Origin: CAZHHM01 sp964532225
GTDB taxonomy: Bacteria; Margulisbacteria; WOR-1; JAKLHX01
Direction of reading: 5' to 3'
Assembly: GCA_964532225.1 (NCBI GenBank)
Contig: CAZHHM010000025.1
Span: 1 to 19,980 of the forward strand
DNA length: 19,980 bases
Below, piece after piece: positions 1 through 6,569 of this stretch (position 1 is the stretch's first letter; every line of letters starts with the position of its first letter). Under the pieces are notes generated by a model. It ran no database searches and was not told the DNA's origin. It saw only the letters and a list, made by a program, of their open reading frames with translations. Made by a program: the position numbers and the translations under genes.

Positions 1-15
1 CTATACCAGTATCCA

Positions 16-29
16 CTATATTTATCGGC
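16..29 (-). promoter_or_regulatory. possible sigma-28-like -10 element after the 67-residue gene
   Basis: Just past the stop codon of the 67-residue gene the minus strand reads GCCGATAA followed by ATATAG. GCCGATAA is the textbook sigma-28 (FliA) -10 sequence, and the whole resembles the downstream half of the three better elements at 1049-1086, 5294-5331 and 6026-6063, though two bases shorter. I find no matching GCAAG upstream half at the expected distance. It may serve a gene beyond the left edge, or be chance. Confidence 0.25.
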
Positions 30-38
30 ATGCTGCCC

Positions 39-242
39 TCATGTTATCTGCCTGACCCTGTTCTTCATCTCGCTTACAAGGCCCTCCAGGGTCTTTCTCT
101 CCTCCGATATCTTCGCTCTTATCTTTTCAAGTGCCTTTTCGTGCATATTGATCCTTCGCTCTGTCTTCTTGATATATGACGTTATCTTAACAAGCTTTGC
201 AGAGACCTCTTTTTCTTCCGGTGTCTGGTTCTTTTTAACCAT
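39..242 (-). CDS. hypothetical 67-residue coiled-coil protein
   Basis: The product is 67 residues long and almost entirely charged and helical. Lys, Glu and Arg are spaced as in a coiled coil from about residue 8 to the end, with no Cys, no membrane segment and no signal peptide. The start ATG overlaps the end of the preceding 264-residue gene in the 8-nt string ATGGTTAA, so translation is very likely coupled to that gene. I do not recognise the family. Small coiled-coil proteins of this shape can be chaperones or stalk/linker proteins (FliJ-like or T3SS-chaperone-like), but no motif confirms this. It is the last gene of the cluster inside the window, and the unit may continue past the left edge. 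Confidence 0.7.
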   Translation of the reverse strand: MVKKNQTPEEKEVSAKLVKITSYIKKTERRINMHEKALEKIRAKISEERKTLEGLVSEMKNRVRQIT

Positions 243-1029
243 TCAGCACCGTCCCTTCGCCCTGCTCCCCTCCGTATATCGAAAGCTGGTATTCAAGGTT
301 CAGTTTTTCCTCGCTGAACTTTGACAATATCTTCCTGCACTGCTCTATCTGCGTCTGGAGCACCCTCTCTTTAGTGTAGTATCCCTTGAGACCAAGCTTG
401 TCGCATTGTGTGATTATCTGATTACGTATCTCGTTGACTATAGCCGACTGTGTCCTGATATATTTCTTACTCCCTCCGACTATGCTGAGCAGCTCTCCGG
501 TATACTCGTTCTCCTCGAATAGCAGCCTGTTCTTTGATATCGCTCCTTCAGCCGCTTTCTTCTGAATGGTCCTCAGCTCCTCGCTGGTAACGCCCAGCAT
601 AGACAGCATCATACCGAAGAAGGCCATTTTCATCTCGGCGAACCTGCCGACCAGAGGATTGTGAGATTTTGACTGGACAAAGAACTTAGTGTACTTGCCG
701 ATATAGTCCTCGATCTTGTCCTTGACGTTGATGCCTACCTTGGCCCCGAGAAAAGTGACAAGTTCCGGGGATTTTACCTCTTTGGCGAAGTTCACCGATG
801 TGACATCCACTTCCGTCACCACAGGGGTGGCTTTGAGGTTGATCTGTCCGTTCTTGTTCTCTATAGACCACTTGATCGCGGGAGATACGTCTTTCTGCGG
901 GACCTTGTCCTTCTGTGCCTGAAGCTGTTCCTGCTGGGCAGGAGAGCCGAGCGCCTTCATCTTGGCAAGCATATCCTGCCTTGCCTTGTTCTGAATTATC
1001 CTCGCATCCATCGTAACTGAATCGGACAT
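235..1029 (-). CDS. hypothetical 264-residue soluble protein
   Basis: I do not recognise this protein. It has a Gln/Lys-rich helical N-terminus (residues 1-50). A middle part (about 55-115) looks like short beta strands. The C-terminal half is helical, with a hydrophobic Met/Phe-rich stretch near residues 130-148 that is too polar at its ends to be a convincing membrane segment. It has no signal peptide. The 66-nt gap before it holds the shared promoter-like element (1049-1086), so it probably begins its own transcript with the 67-residue gene. The ribosome site is weak: GGGGGT lies about 10 nt before the ATG. The neighbouring giant protein and the shared promoter motif suggest a common pathway, but no function can be read from the sequence. 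Confidence 0.8.
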   Translation of the reverse strand: MSDSVTMDARIIQNKARQDMLAKMKALGSPAQQEQLQAQKDKVPQKDVSPAIKWSIENKNGQINLKATPVVTEVDVTSVNFAKEVKSPELVTFLGAKVGINVKDKIEDYIGKYTKFFVQSKSHNPLVGRFAEMKMAFFGMMLSMLGVTSEELRTIQKKAAEGAISKNRLLFEENEYTGELLSIVGGSKKYIRTQSAIVNEIRNQIITQCDKLGLKGYYTKERVLQTQIEQCRKILSKFSEEKLNLEYQLSIYGGEQGEGTVLNG

Positions 1030-1048
1030 AAATGGTTATACCCCCGTA

Positions 1049-1086
1049 CTATATAAATATCGTATCGAACGGAAGGTTTCTTGCGT
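1049..1086 (-). promoter_or_regulatory. shared cluster promoter element, copy C
   Basis: On the minus strand ACGCAAGAA (1086-1078) is followed after exactly 15 nt by CGATATTTATATAG (1062-1049). The same arrangement, with the same 15-nt spacing, occurs in two other leaders of this cluster. It lies wholly in the gap between the 1172- and 264-residue genes. The layout resembles a sigma-28 promoter (TAAAGTTT, about 11 nt, GCCGATAA), but this is the weakest of the three copies in its upstream half. Confidence 0.5.
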
Positions 1087-1095
1087 ATAATAGCA

Positions 1096-4000
1096 TTATT
1101 TTGCGGCTTGTTTAGGCCGTTTTTTAAGGGAGTTAGCGTAGGCCGCGTTCTCTTCGGACCTCTTATTCTCTTCGGCCTGGTTCTCTTTGTGCATTGACTG
1201 GGTCCTTGATATCATCATTTTGGCCATCTGGTCCTTTAGCTTCTTTTCTCTTTCTTCTTTGACGATCGAATAGTTCTTCATCTCATGTTCGGCCTTTTTC
1301 TGCTCCCATTCATCATACTGCCTGTTGTACTGGCTCCTGGCAAAATTATTATCAAAGAACGTCTGAAGCAGGGCCGATGCCAGGCTGTCAACACCCTGCT
1401 TGTAAAGGCTGCTCAGCACATAGGCCATCCAGGAATCCCCGTACGGGTTGCCGAAGGTCTCGGAGCCCTGATCATATACCTGGGTCCAGGCTTTCCTGGC
1501 CTCATCCCATTTGTAATAAGAGTTCATTTCTACGTTCTTGAGCTTTTTATCGATATCGCCTCCTACAGACTCGTAGAGGTCCTTCATTTTTTTCAGCTTG
1601 TTCGCGAACTCATAGTTGTTCAGATCGAACCCGTTGTAATATTCAATGAAATCAGGTCTGAAAGTGAGGGAGTCAAGATCATCCAGGATAAGTTTCCCGG
1701 TCGCCCCATAAACTACAAAATATTCGGCATATTCCCTTATGACGGCCTGCGTCCGGTTGTATTTTTCAAGGAGAGCTCTCCCGAACTCCGACATATCGCT
1801 GGTATTCGGCGTAGTGTAAAGATATATTATTTTCGCCCCTGCGCCTTCTTTGAAGATCAGCTGCTCCGCCTCAGGGTCTTCGAACAGTTCTTTCCATTTC
1901 TGGTCATTCGCGTCATAGCCCGGGATGGCGGAAAGCTGTTCCTTAGTGACATAGTAGACAGGGTCTATGCTCAACGCTCTCAGCGCGTCCATAACGTCAC
2001 TTTTCTTTATCTTGAAGTCCTCTACCTTCGCGACCCACTGCTTCATGGAAAGGAAATTAAAGGACCGGTGCATCCCCGGCAGCTGAAGGAACGGGAATTT
2101 GCTGAAGTCCAGCGCTGTTGCGCCGTCTCCGCCTGAAAGTCCGGGATAGTTGGAGTCGTTGACAGCCGGATAATTGCCCAGTGTATAGCCGTATCCGTTA
2201 AGCCCGAAAGCTCCGTTCTGGAATTTTGCCGACTCGTCTTCCTGCGCGAAAAGCTCGTTGAGCATGGAATCTACCGAATTTACGCTCATGTCCTGAGAAT
2301 ATGATATGAGAGTATTCTCAAAATCAGATCCGGAGCAATTGCTGTCTTTGAAGGCCTCAGAGATAGCGTTATATATAGCAGTCTTCTCTTCTACAGTCAG
2401 GTCAAATGTACCGATCAGTATCCCATCGATGATAGCGTCGGTCATACCACTGTCTACCATGGCCTTGCTTTCCTTAAGTATCTCGCTAAGCACTGAATTA
2501 CCGTTATACTTAGAGGCGGCATTGATCTGAGAGGTAAATTCCGCGGTTATCCTTGACTTAAGCTGTGCGTCAGCAATGTTCAGCTCGCTCGTCCCGTCCC
2601 ATTTAATTGCCCCGTTACCATCGATCACACCTGAGCTGACCAGCATGTCCCAATTAGCGGTTATGTCAGGGTCCACACCTTTCTTTACCTTCTTCAGGTC
2701 AAGGTCGCCTGAAAAAGCCAGGAACTTCGCTTCTCCCTGGGCATCGAACTCGCCGGTATATCCGGCATGGAACAAGGCTCTGGCCACCTCGTTCTTATCT
2801 GATGGCAGCCATGTCTTTTTGATGGTCATAAAATCGTACTCGGTTATTTCCAGGGCATCTTTTGAGCTTTTGATCTTGCCGGATTGTTCAATGAACCCTG
2901 CGCGCTTAAGCCTGTTAAATACCAGGGCCTCCTTTGCACCGTCAGAATCCTCGTCCTTCTTAAGGTTGAGATCGCTCAACAGGACAACACCATCCTGCCG
3001 TCCGCTGTCGACCAGCTTGAACCTTTTCAGAAAATCATCTAAAGATACCGTCGTAATGCCTTTTTGTATCAAGCCGTTCACGATAAGATTAATGTTCTTA
3101 GAGGCGAGCATTTCCACGGCCTTTTTCGATCTTGCTTCAGTAAATGCCGGACCAAGCGCTTTTTTTATGGCGTCAGAATCAAATGACACCCTCGGCCCGA
3201 AAACAATAGCCGCGATCTCATCATCTTTTTTCGCTTCCTTCAGCTGTTCGATCTTAGTCTGCCAGAATGTCGTTTTTATCTTCATGTTCGACAGGATAGA
3301 AGAGGAATTCGCCAGAAGGTACGCCTTGACTTCCTGCATATCGCTTGTCTCGTTCAGCGACCCGAGTATGTTGACGTCCTCCATTTTTGAGGCATAGCCC
3401 CTGGCGTTGCTGACAACAAAATCCCTGAACCTGACCGCCTTTTTCGCGACCGACTCGTCAACATCGTTCTTGCCGTCGCCGTTGATATCCGCCTTCCCCG
3501 TCACGAACACCTTGAGGAAATTGCTTATCTCCGTAAGATTGGCAAAGACAGCGTACATAAGGTTGTAGTTGTAGTTGCCTCCCGACTTGAAAAGCGCGCT
3601 CTTGAACATCTGGTCAAAATTCTTCTTCATCTCCTGGTCCATTTTGCCGTCATAGTTCTTGCCCTTGGTCTGAAGGTTATCCATCGAGCCCTGGTACTGT
3701 GTGGCAAGCACATATCTGTTGAGCACGGTGGTAAGCTGCCTTACTTTTTCAAGGATGACAACGAGAAGATTGAACGCCATTTTGCCAGTATCAACGTTCA
3801 TATCCTTGAAAGGGACGTCCTTAGAGAACTCATCGCTTGTCCAGATCTCGAACACGGTCATCGGCTCCCCGGCCTTGTTCTTGAACAGTCCCTTGAACTC
3901 ACCCGTTTCAAAAGAATCCACAGCTTCCTGAAAAACGTTCTCATAGTCTGCCAGCCAGGGGGCGTCCTTATAGTCGATAGACCCGTCGAGATTAATGTCC

Positions 4001-4614
4001 TTTACCAAAGCACCCCTGTTCTGGTAATAGTACTGGTCGATATAGTTCAGGGCGCCGTTCTTGGCGATATCGCTCTTGTTGAAGAACTTTCCCGAAGAGA
4101 ACACAGGCACCGTCTTCCTTGCACCGGAAGACAGGTCTATTCCGCCGTTATTGAGGTCGTCGGTCGAATAAAAGAACTTCTTGCCCGTGTTCTTGGTCTT
4201 GGTAGAATTGAAGTCCGTCAGCGAAGTGTCGTACTTGAACATATCGAACCCGCCGGCCACGGCCGGGTTCACACCTTTCATGAAGCTGAAGAGCTCGGTT
4301 ATCTGCGCCAGGTAGTCCTTTGCGGTCTTAGCGTCCTTTTCGGCTTTATCGGCATCGACATTTTCACCGCCGCCTGTCTTTGACTCGCCGCCGGGATCGC
4401 TCATGTCGGTATACTTGACCCCACCGATATAGCTTGAATACTGTTTTGGCAGGAACCCGAACAATACGTTCAGGAAGTTATATTCGTTCTCAAGAAAGGC
4501 CTGGGCCTCCGGAGATATCTTGTTGCCTTTGATGGAATCGGAAAAAGCCTTTGCCTTGGGATAAGGTTTAAGTAGAAGTGTTGGCTTCGGGTCGGTGAAT
4601 TCAAAGTCGGTCAT
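1096..4614 (-). CDS. giant 1172-residue hypothetical protein with EF-hand-type calcium loops
   Basis: This is the largest product of the unassigned cluster. It has no signal peptide and no membrane segment. Two loops fit the EF-hand/dockerin calcium pattern: DINLDGSIDYKD at residues 206-217 and DINGDGKNDVDE at 376-387. A degenerate acidic loop (DEDSDG) lies near residue 553. The N-terminal 130 residues include a Gly/Asp-rich linker. Most of the rest looks like a mosaic of helical segments, with an aromatic Gly/Tyr/Asn-rich patch near 810-840. The last 80 residues are a highly charged coiled coil rich in Lys, Glu, Gln and Met. Calcium loops are commoner in extracellular proteins, so export by a signal-independent route is possible, but that is inference. 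The start ATG lies 4 nt after the stop of the 101-residue gene, so the two are co-transcribed. I cannot name a family. Confidence 0.85.
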   Translation of the reverse strand: MTDFEFTDPKPTLLLKPYPKAKAFSDSIKGNKISPEAQAFLENEYNFLNVLFGFLPKQYSSYIGGVKYTDMSDPGGESKTGGGENVDADKAEKDAKTAKDYLAQITELFSFMKGVNPAVAGGFDMFKYDTSLTDFNSTKTKNTGKKFFYSTDDLNNGGIDLSSGARKTVPVFSSGKFFNKSDIAKNGALNYIDQYYYQNRGALVKDINLDGSIDYKDAPWLADYENVFQEAVDSFETGEFKGLFKNKAGEPMTVFEIWTSDEFSKDVPFKDMNVDTGKMAFNLLVVILEKVRQLTTVLNRYVLATQYQGSMDNLQTKGKNYDGKMDQEMKKNFDQMFKSALFKSGGNYNYNLMYAVFANLTEISNFLKVFVTGKADINGDGKNDVDESVAKKAVRFRDFVVSNARGYASKMEDVNILGSLNETSDMQEVKAYLLANSSSILSNMKIKTTFWQTKIEQLKEAKKDDEIAAIVFGPRVSFDSDAIKKALGPAFTEARSKKAVEMLASKNINLIVNGLIQKGITTVSLDDFLKRFKLVDSGRQDGVVLLSDLNLKKDEDSDGAKEALVFNRLKRAGFIEQSGKIKSSKDALEITEYDFMTIKKTWLPSDKNEVARALFHAGYTGEFDAQGEAKFLAFSGDLDLKKVKKGVDPDITANWDMLVSSGVIDGNGAIKWDGTSELNIADAQLKSRITAEFTSQINAASKYNGNSVLSEILKESKAMVDSGMTDAIIDGILIGTFDLTVEEKTAIYNAISEAFKDSNCSGSDFENTLISYSQDMSVNSVDSMLNELFAQEDESAKFQNGAFGLNGYGYTLGNYPAVNDSNYPGLSGGDGATALDFSKFPFLQLPGMHRSFNFLSMKQWVAKVEDFKIKKSDVMDALRALSIDPVYYVTKEQLSAIPGYDANDQKWKELFEDPEAEQLIFKEGAGAKIIYLYTTPNTSDMSEFGRALLEKYNRTQAVIREYAEYFVVYGATGKLILDDLDSLTFRPDFIEYYNGFDLNNYEFANKLKKMKDLYESVGGDIDKKLKNVEMNSYYKWDEARKAWTQVYDQGSETFGNPYGDSWMAYVLSSLYKQGVDSLASALLQTFFDNNFARSQYNRQYDEWEQKKAEHEMKNYSIVKEEREKKLKDQMAKMMISRTQSMHKENQAEENKRSEENAAYANSLKKRPKQAAK

Positions 4615-4618
4615 GGCT

Positions 4619-4924
4619 TTAACCTACCAGGTTATCCAGTGACTTGGGGAAATCCTTTAGCAGGAACTGGGCTATGCCCTGCAGCTGCTGTTCCTGCCTT
4701 TGCAGATTGCTTGACACCTGGCTGACGGCAAGCTGGTAGGCTATGCTGTCTGACGGTATATTGGGGTATTGAGGTAGCGGGTCCCCCTTTGCCACTGTGT
4801 TAAGCAAGCTGTCATAATTTTTGAACACATCGGTCAGGGCATCCTTAAAGCTGGCCGCCGAATTGGCCCTCTTTGCGGTCACCGGGACGCCTGCGTTCAA
4901 GTTTATGTTGTTTATTGAGCTCAT
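4619..4924 (-). CDS. hypothetical 101-residue helical protein
   Basis: The product begins with an Asn/Ser/Ala-rich, apparently unstructured 25 residues. It continues with helical segments (about 26-45 and 60-95) joined by a Pro-rich turn (DPLPQYPNIPSD). There is no Cys, no signal peptide and no membrane span. A good ribosome site (AGAGGG) lies 4 nt before the ATG. The layout (disordered polar N-terminus, SFKDAL-type helix, Gly-Asp turn, Gln-rich amphipathic helix) loosely recalls FliE/rod-type proteins of flagellar and type III secretion machines, but I see no diagnostic motif and treat it as unassigned. It is preceded by a strong hairpin (4943-4966) and followed after 4 nt by the 1172-residue gene. 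Confidence 0.75.
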   Translation of the reverse strand: MSSINNINLNAGVPVTAKRANSAASFKDALTDVFKNYDSLLNTVAKGDPLPQYPNIPSDSIAYQLAVSQVSSNLQRQEQQLQGIAQFLLKDFPKSLDNLVG

Positions 4925-4942
4925 TTTGCCCTCTTTAAGCTA

Positions 4943-4966
4943 GCCAGCCGCCTTTCGGCGGCTGGC
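4943..4966 (-). other. strong intercistronic hairpin with GAAA tetraloop
   Basis: In RNA sense GCCAGCCGCC pairs perfectly with GGCGGCTGGC around a GAAA tetraloop: a 10-bp GC-rich stem in the 52-nt gap between the 88- and 101-residue genes. No U-run follows (the next bases are TAGCTTAAAG), so it is not a normal intrinsic terminator. A stable hairpin here could protect the 3' end of the upstream 88-residue message or partly limit transcription into the large downstream gene. Confidence 0.7.
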
Positions 4967-4976
4967 GGTAAACTAA

Positions 4977-5243
4977 TTAAGCGATATTCCCAAGCTTCTG
5001 CTCTACGTTCTGCTTTTCTTTAGCTGACTTTGTAACCGTTGAAGCTGCAGTCTGGTGCTTATTGGTGGAGTCTGCAATCGCAAGTGAAGCTCCGATATTA
5101 TCTATATCGAGCTTTTCAGTTTTATTTGTATTTGTATTCGTATAATCTACTTTTTTGTCTACTGCCACCTGAGTTATCAGATCCTCCATTTTTCCATTGA
5201 TGCTGTTTAATTCCGTAATCGCAGCATTTATTGCGTCACTCAT
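4977..5243 (-). CDS. hypothetical 88-residue helical protein, probably well expressed
   Basis: An 88-residue, Cys-free, soluble protein. An N-terminal amphipathic helix (about 2-28) is followed by an Asn/Thr-rich loop (TNTNTNKTEK, about 36-46) and a second helical region rich in Ala, Lys and Gln. The ribosome site is the strongest in the cluster (AAGGTGGTGAG just before the ATG). The gene has its own promoter-like element (5294-5331), and a very stable hairpin follows its stop codon. Together these suggest higher expression than its neighbours. Its size and two-helix form resemble needle or filament subunits of type III systems, but it lacks their recognisable sequence pattern, so this is only a suggestion. 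The family is unknown to me. Confidence 0.75.
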   Translation of the reverse strand: MSDAINAAITELNSINGKMEDLITQVAVDKKVDYTNTNTNKTEKLDIDNIGASLAIADSTNKHQTAASTVTKSAKEKQNVEQKLGNIA

Positions 5244-5293
5244 TTCTTCTCACCACCTTTCTTTTATATTTTCGGTCCCTGTCTCATCCCGTC

Positions 5294-5331
5294 CTACTTA
5301 TCTATCGGCCCCGGCCACGTGAAACTTGCAT
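5294..5331 (-). promoter_or_regulatory. shared cluster promoter element, copy A (best sigma-28 match)
   Basis: On the minus strand ATGCAAGTT (5331-5323) is followed after 15 nt by CGATAGATAAGTAG (5307-5294). Read as a sigma-28 promoter this is GCAAGTTT, 12 nt, GCCGATAG, against the consensus TAAAGTTT, 11 nt, GCCGATAA: 13 of 16 bases match with one extra spacer base. It lies 50 nt upstream of the 88-residue gene, in the 113-nt gap after the 96-residue gene. Confidence 0.6.
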
Positions 5332-5356
5332 ATAAAACGTATATACAGCTATATAC

Positions 5357-5647
5357 CTAGCTGTTGGACTTGCGGTCCATGATCCTTTCATACGCGTCTA
5401 TCCTGCCTATAAGGTCATCAACTGTCACATATTTTTCGGCCTTATTCGACCTAAACACTTCCTTGTCCTTCTTGAGCCCTGATTCTTTGTTATTGTTCCC
5501 GCCCATGACAGGAGAGAAGATCTCGCCCATCGTCTTAAAAACGCTGAGAAAACTAACACTGTTAGTTGACTGGCTGTTCTGCGTCTGGGTCTTTTGACCC
5601 TGCTGGACATTGGCGGGACTGATATTTGGTTGTACGCCAGTTAACAT
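5357..5647 (-). CDS. hypothetical 96-residue protein with polar Gln/Asn/Ser N-terminus
   Basis: The first 32 residues are a low-complexity polar segment rich in Gln, Asn, Ser and Thr. A short hydrophobic helix follows (SFLSVFKTMGEIFSPVMGG, about 33-51), then a charged C-terminal half ending in a helix (VDDLIGRIDAYERIMDRK). It has no cleavable signal peptide and no Cys. The ribosome site AGGAG overlaps the preceding stop codon, with the ATG 6-7 nt downstream, and the gap to the 60-residue gene is 9 nt, so the three small genes form one unit. A disordered polar N-terminus is typical of type III export substrates but is not proof. Unassigned. Confidence 0.75.
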   Translation of the reverse strand: MLTGVQPNISPANVQQGQKTQTQNSQSTNSVSFLSVFKTMGEIFSPVMGGNNNKESGLKKDKEVFRSNKAEKYVTVDDLIGRIDAYERIMDRKSNS

Positions 5648-5656
5648 CTGTGTCTC

Positions 5657-5839
5657 CTATGCCATCGTATATATGGAGCAGCCCTTCATAGCGCAAGTTA
5701 TCGCCGCTCCGGCATCCGTATCTTCGCTTTTACCCGGGGCCATAGCAGCCGTCTGCTGCTGAGCCTTGCTCCCGCCGTCAAGCACCCACTGATCGCCCCC
5801 TGACTGGACCTTGCCTGAGACCTGTTCGTTTACCTTCAT
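5657..5839 (-). CDS. hypothetical 60-residue protein with C-terminal Cys pair
   Basis: A 60-residue polar protein rich in Gly, Gln, Ser and Ala. It ends in a short hydrophobic tail with two Cys four residues apart (TCAMKGCSIYTMA). Its ATG overlaps the stop codon of the preceding 59-residue gene in ATGA, and AAAGG lies 6 nt before the start. Both features support real, coupled translation despite the small size. The C-terminal Cys pair is unusual, because the other small proteins of the cluster lack Cys; it could bind metal, form a disulfide or be modified. I cannot assign a family, and nearby bacteriocin-maturation genes are absent in this window. Confidence 0.6.
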   Translation of the reverse strand: MKVNEQVSGKVQSGGDQWVLDGGSKAQQQTAAMAPGKSEDTDAGAAITCAMKGCSIYTMA

Positions 5840-6015
5840 TTATCGCCTTTCGTTGTCAAAGCGCTCCTCATCATCTCGGCAATATCGGTATCGCTCTTTG
5901 CCGGAGTGGACAGGTTCAGCTTTTCGTCTCCCTTGAGACTTGTCTTAAGGTCGTCAAGCATCTTGGCAATATCAGTATCCACCTTGCTTATGTTCGCGTT
6001 AATTCCCAGCACCAT
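5836..6015 (-). CDS. hypothetical 59-residue protein, first gene of the cluster
   Basis: A 59-codon reading frame starts at ATG 6015 and ends in TGA at 5836, overlapping the next gene by ATGA. AGAGG lies about 7 nt before the ATG, and the shared promoter-like element (6026-6063) is directly upstream. The product starts MVLGINANIS and contains two helical segments carrying the same short phrase, SKVDTDIAKMLDDL and AKSDTDIAEMMRSAL. These look like an internal duplication of a DTDIA(K/E)M motif at residues 13-19 and 42-48. It has no Cys or membrane segment. Its size puts it below common gene-calling thresholds, so it may be missing from annotations. Confidence 0.7.
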   Translation of the reverse strand: MVLGINANISKVDTDIAKMLDDLKTSLKGDEKLNLSTPAKSDTDIAEMMRSALTTKGDK

Positions 6016-6025
6016 TTTCTTGCCT

Positions 6026-6063
6026 CTATTTATTAATCGTTGTTATATATTGGGAACTTGCAT
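6026..6063 (-). promoter_or_regulatory. shared cluster promoter element, copy B
   Basis: On the minus strand ATGCAAGTT (6063-6055) is followed after 15 nt by CGATTAATAAATAG (6039-6026). The first nine bases are identical to copy A at 5323-5331, the spacing is identical, and the downstream half shares CGAT, ATAA and TAG. It lies 11 nt upstream of the 59-residue gene's ATG and just inside the end of the octamer array at 6079-6166. Confidence 0.55.
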
Positions 6064-6078
6064 GGTTTTTAGCAGAAT

Positions 6079-6166
6079 GTTTGATAGTTGGAGAGTTCGA
6101 GAGTTGGAAAGTTAGAGAGTTGGAAAGTTAGAGAGTTAGAAAGCTTGAGAGTTGGAGAGTTAAGAG
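6079..6166 (+). repeat. tandem array of degenerate octamer GTTNGANA, 11 units
   Basis: Successive 8-nt units read GTTTGATA, GTTGGAGA, GTTCGAGA, GTTGGAAA, GTTAGAGA, GTTGGAAA, GTTAGAGA, GTTAGAAA, GCTTGAGA, GTTGGAGA and GTTAAGAG. The period is exactly eight, and variation falls mainly at positions 4 and 7. There are no spacers, so this is not CRISPR. It abuts the 3' end of the four-helix-bundle gene. Confidence 0.85.
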
Positions 6167-6176
6167 GTAAACACAC

Positions 6177-6539
6177 CTATACTCTCATCTCTATTGCTGA
6201 GATCAGCTTCTGCAATATTGCAGCCGTTTTCTTTACGGCCAATAATATCTCGTTAATGGTTTTATCATCAATATATGAAAGCTCATGCGCCAGAACTATA
6301 TAGCAGTTCACTTCATTCAAGGACCCTTTGGCTGTATATAGGAACCTTAGAAAGTCTTTAGAGGATTTTCGACCGGAACCTTCAGCGATATTTGCAGGAA
6401 CAGATACTGAGGCTCTTCTTATCTGGGATACTAATCCGAATATTTCAGTCTTAGGGAAAGTGCCTGTTGCTTTATAGATCTTAAGAACCAGTTGATGAGA
6501 GAGCTTCCATGCATATATCCGAGTAAAGTCTTGCCCCAT
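6177..6539 (-). CDS. four-helix-bundle protein, 23S rRNA intervening-sequence (IVP/Avd-like) family
   Basis: This 120-residue protein belongs to the family first seen in intervening sequences of 23S rRNA genes, related to Avd, the accessory protein of diversity-generating retroelements. Recognisable features are an N-terminal (F)xxxYxWKLSHQLVLKIY-type helix (about 6-22), SQIRRASVSVPANIAEGSGRKSSKDFLRFLYTA (about 38-70, written here only as a landmark region with the family's R-R-A-x-S-V-P-x-N-I-A-E-G-x-x-R signature), and an ExxxxIxLAxEL helix near 77-87. It is full length. No reverse transcriptase, template/variable repeat or rRNA gene lies nearby, so it is a stand-alone copy. The start at 6539 has no clear ribosome site. 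The biochemical role of stand-alone copies is unknown; the family forms pentameric nucleic-acid-binding bundles in the Avd case. Confidence 0.92.
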   Translation of the reverse strand: MGQDFTRIYAWKLSHQLVLKIYKATGTFPKTEIFGLVSQIRRASVSVPANIAEGSGRKSSKDFLRFLYTAKGSLNEVNCYIVLAHELSYIDDKTINEILLAVKKTAAILQKLISAIEMRV

Positions 6540-6569
6540 GAACTTAAGGGAGCAATTTTCATGCCATTC

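Noticed and set aside
1285..2136. 283-codon open frame on the plus strand
   Set aside because: It lies wholly inside the 1172-residue gene, has no recognisable domain and a composition typical of an antisense shadow. The same applies to the frame at 2576-3397.
1096..4614. Cellulosome dockerin
   Set aside because: Dockerins have two closely spaced loops about 70 residues in total, on secreted enzymes; here the loops are far apart and no signal peptide exists.
4943..4966. Intrinsic terminator
   Set aside because: The stem is strong, but no U-run follows and the downstream genes have no other promoter that I can see.
6079..6166. CRISPR array
   Set aside because: Eight-base units are directly adjacent with no spacers and no cas genes.
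6177..6539. Diversity-generating retroelement
   Set aside because: The Avd-like protein is present, but no reverse transcriptase, template repeat or variable repeat was seen in the window.
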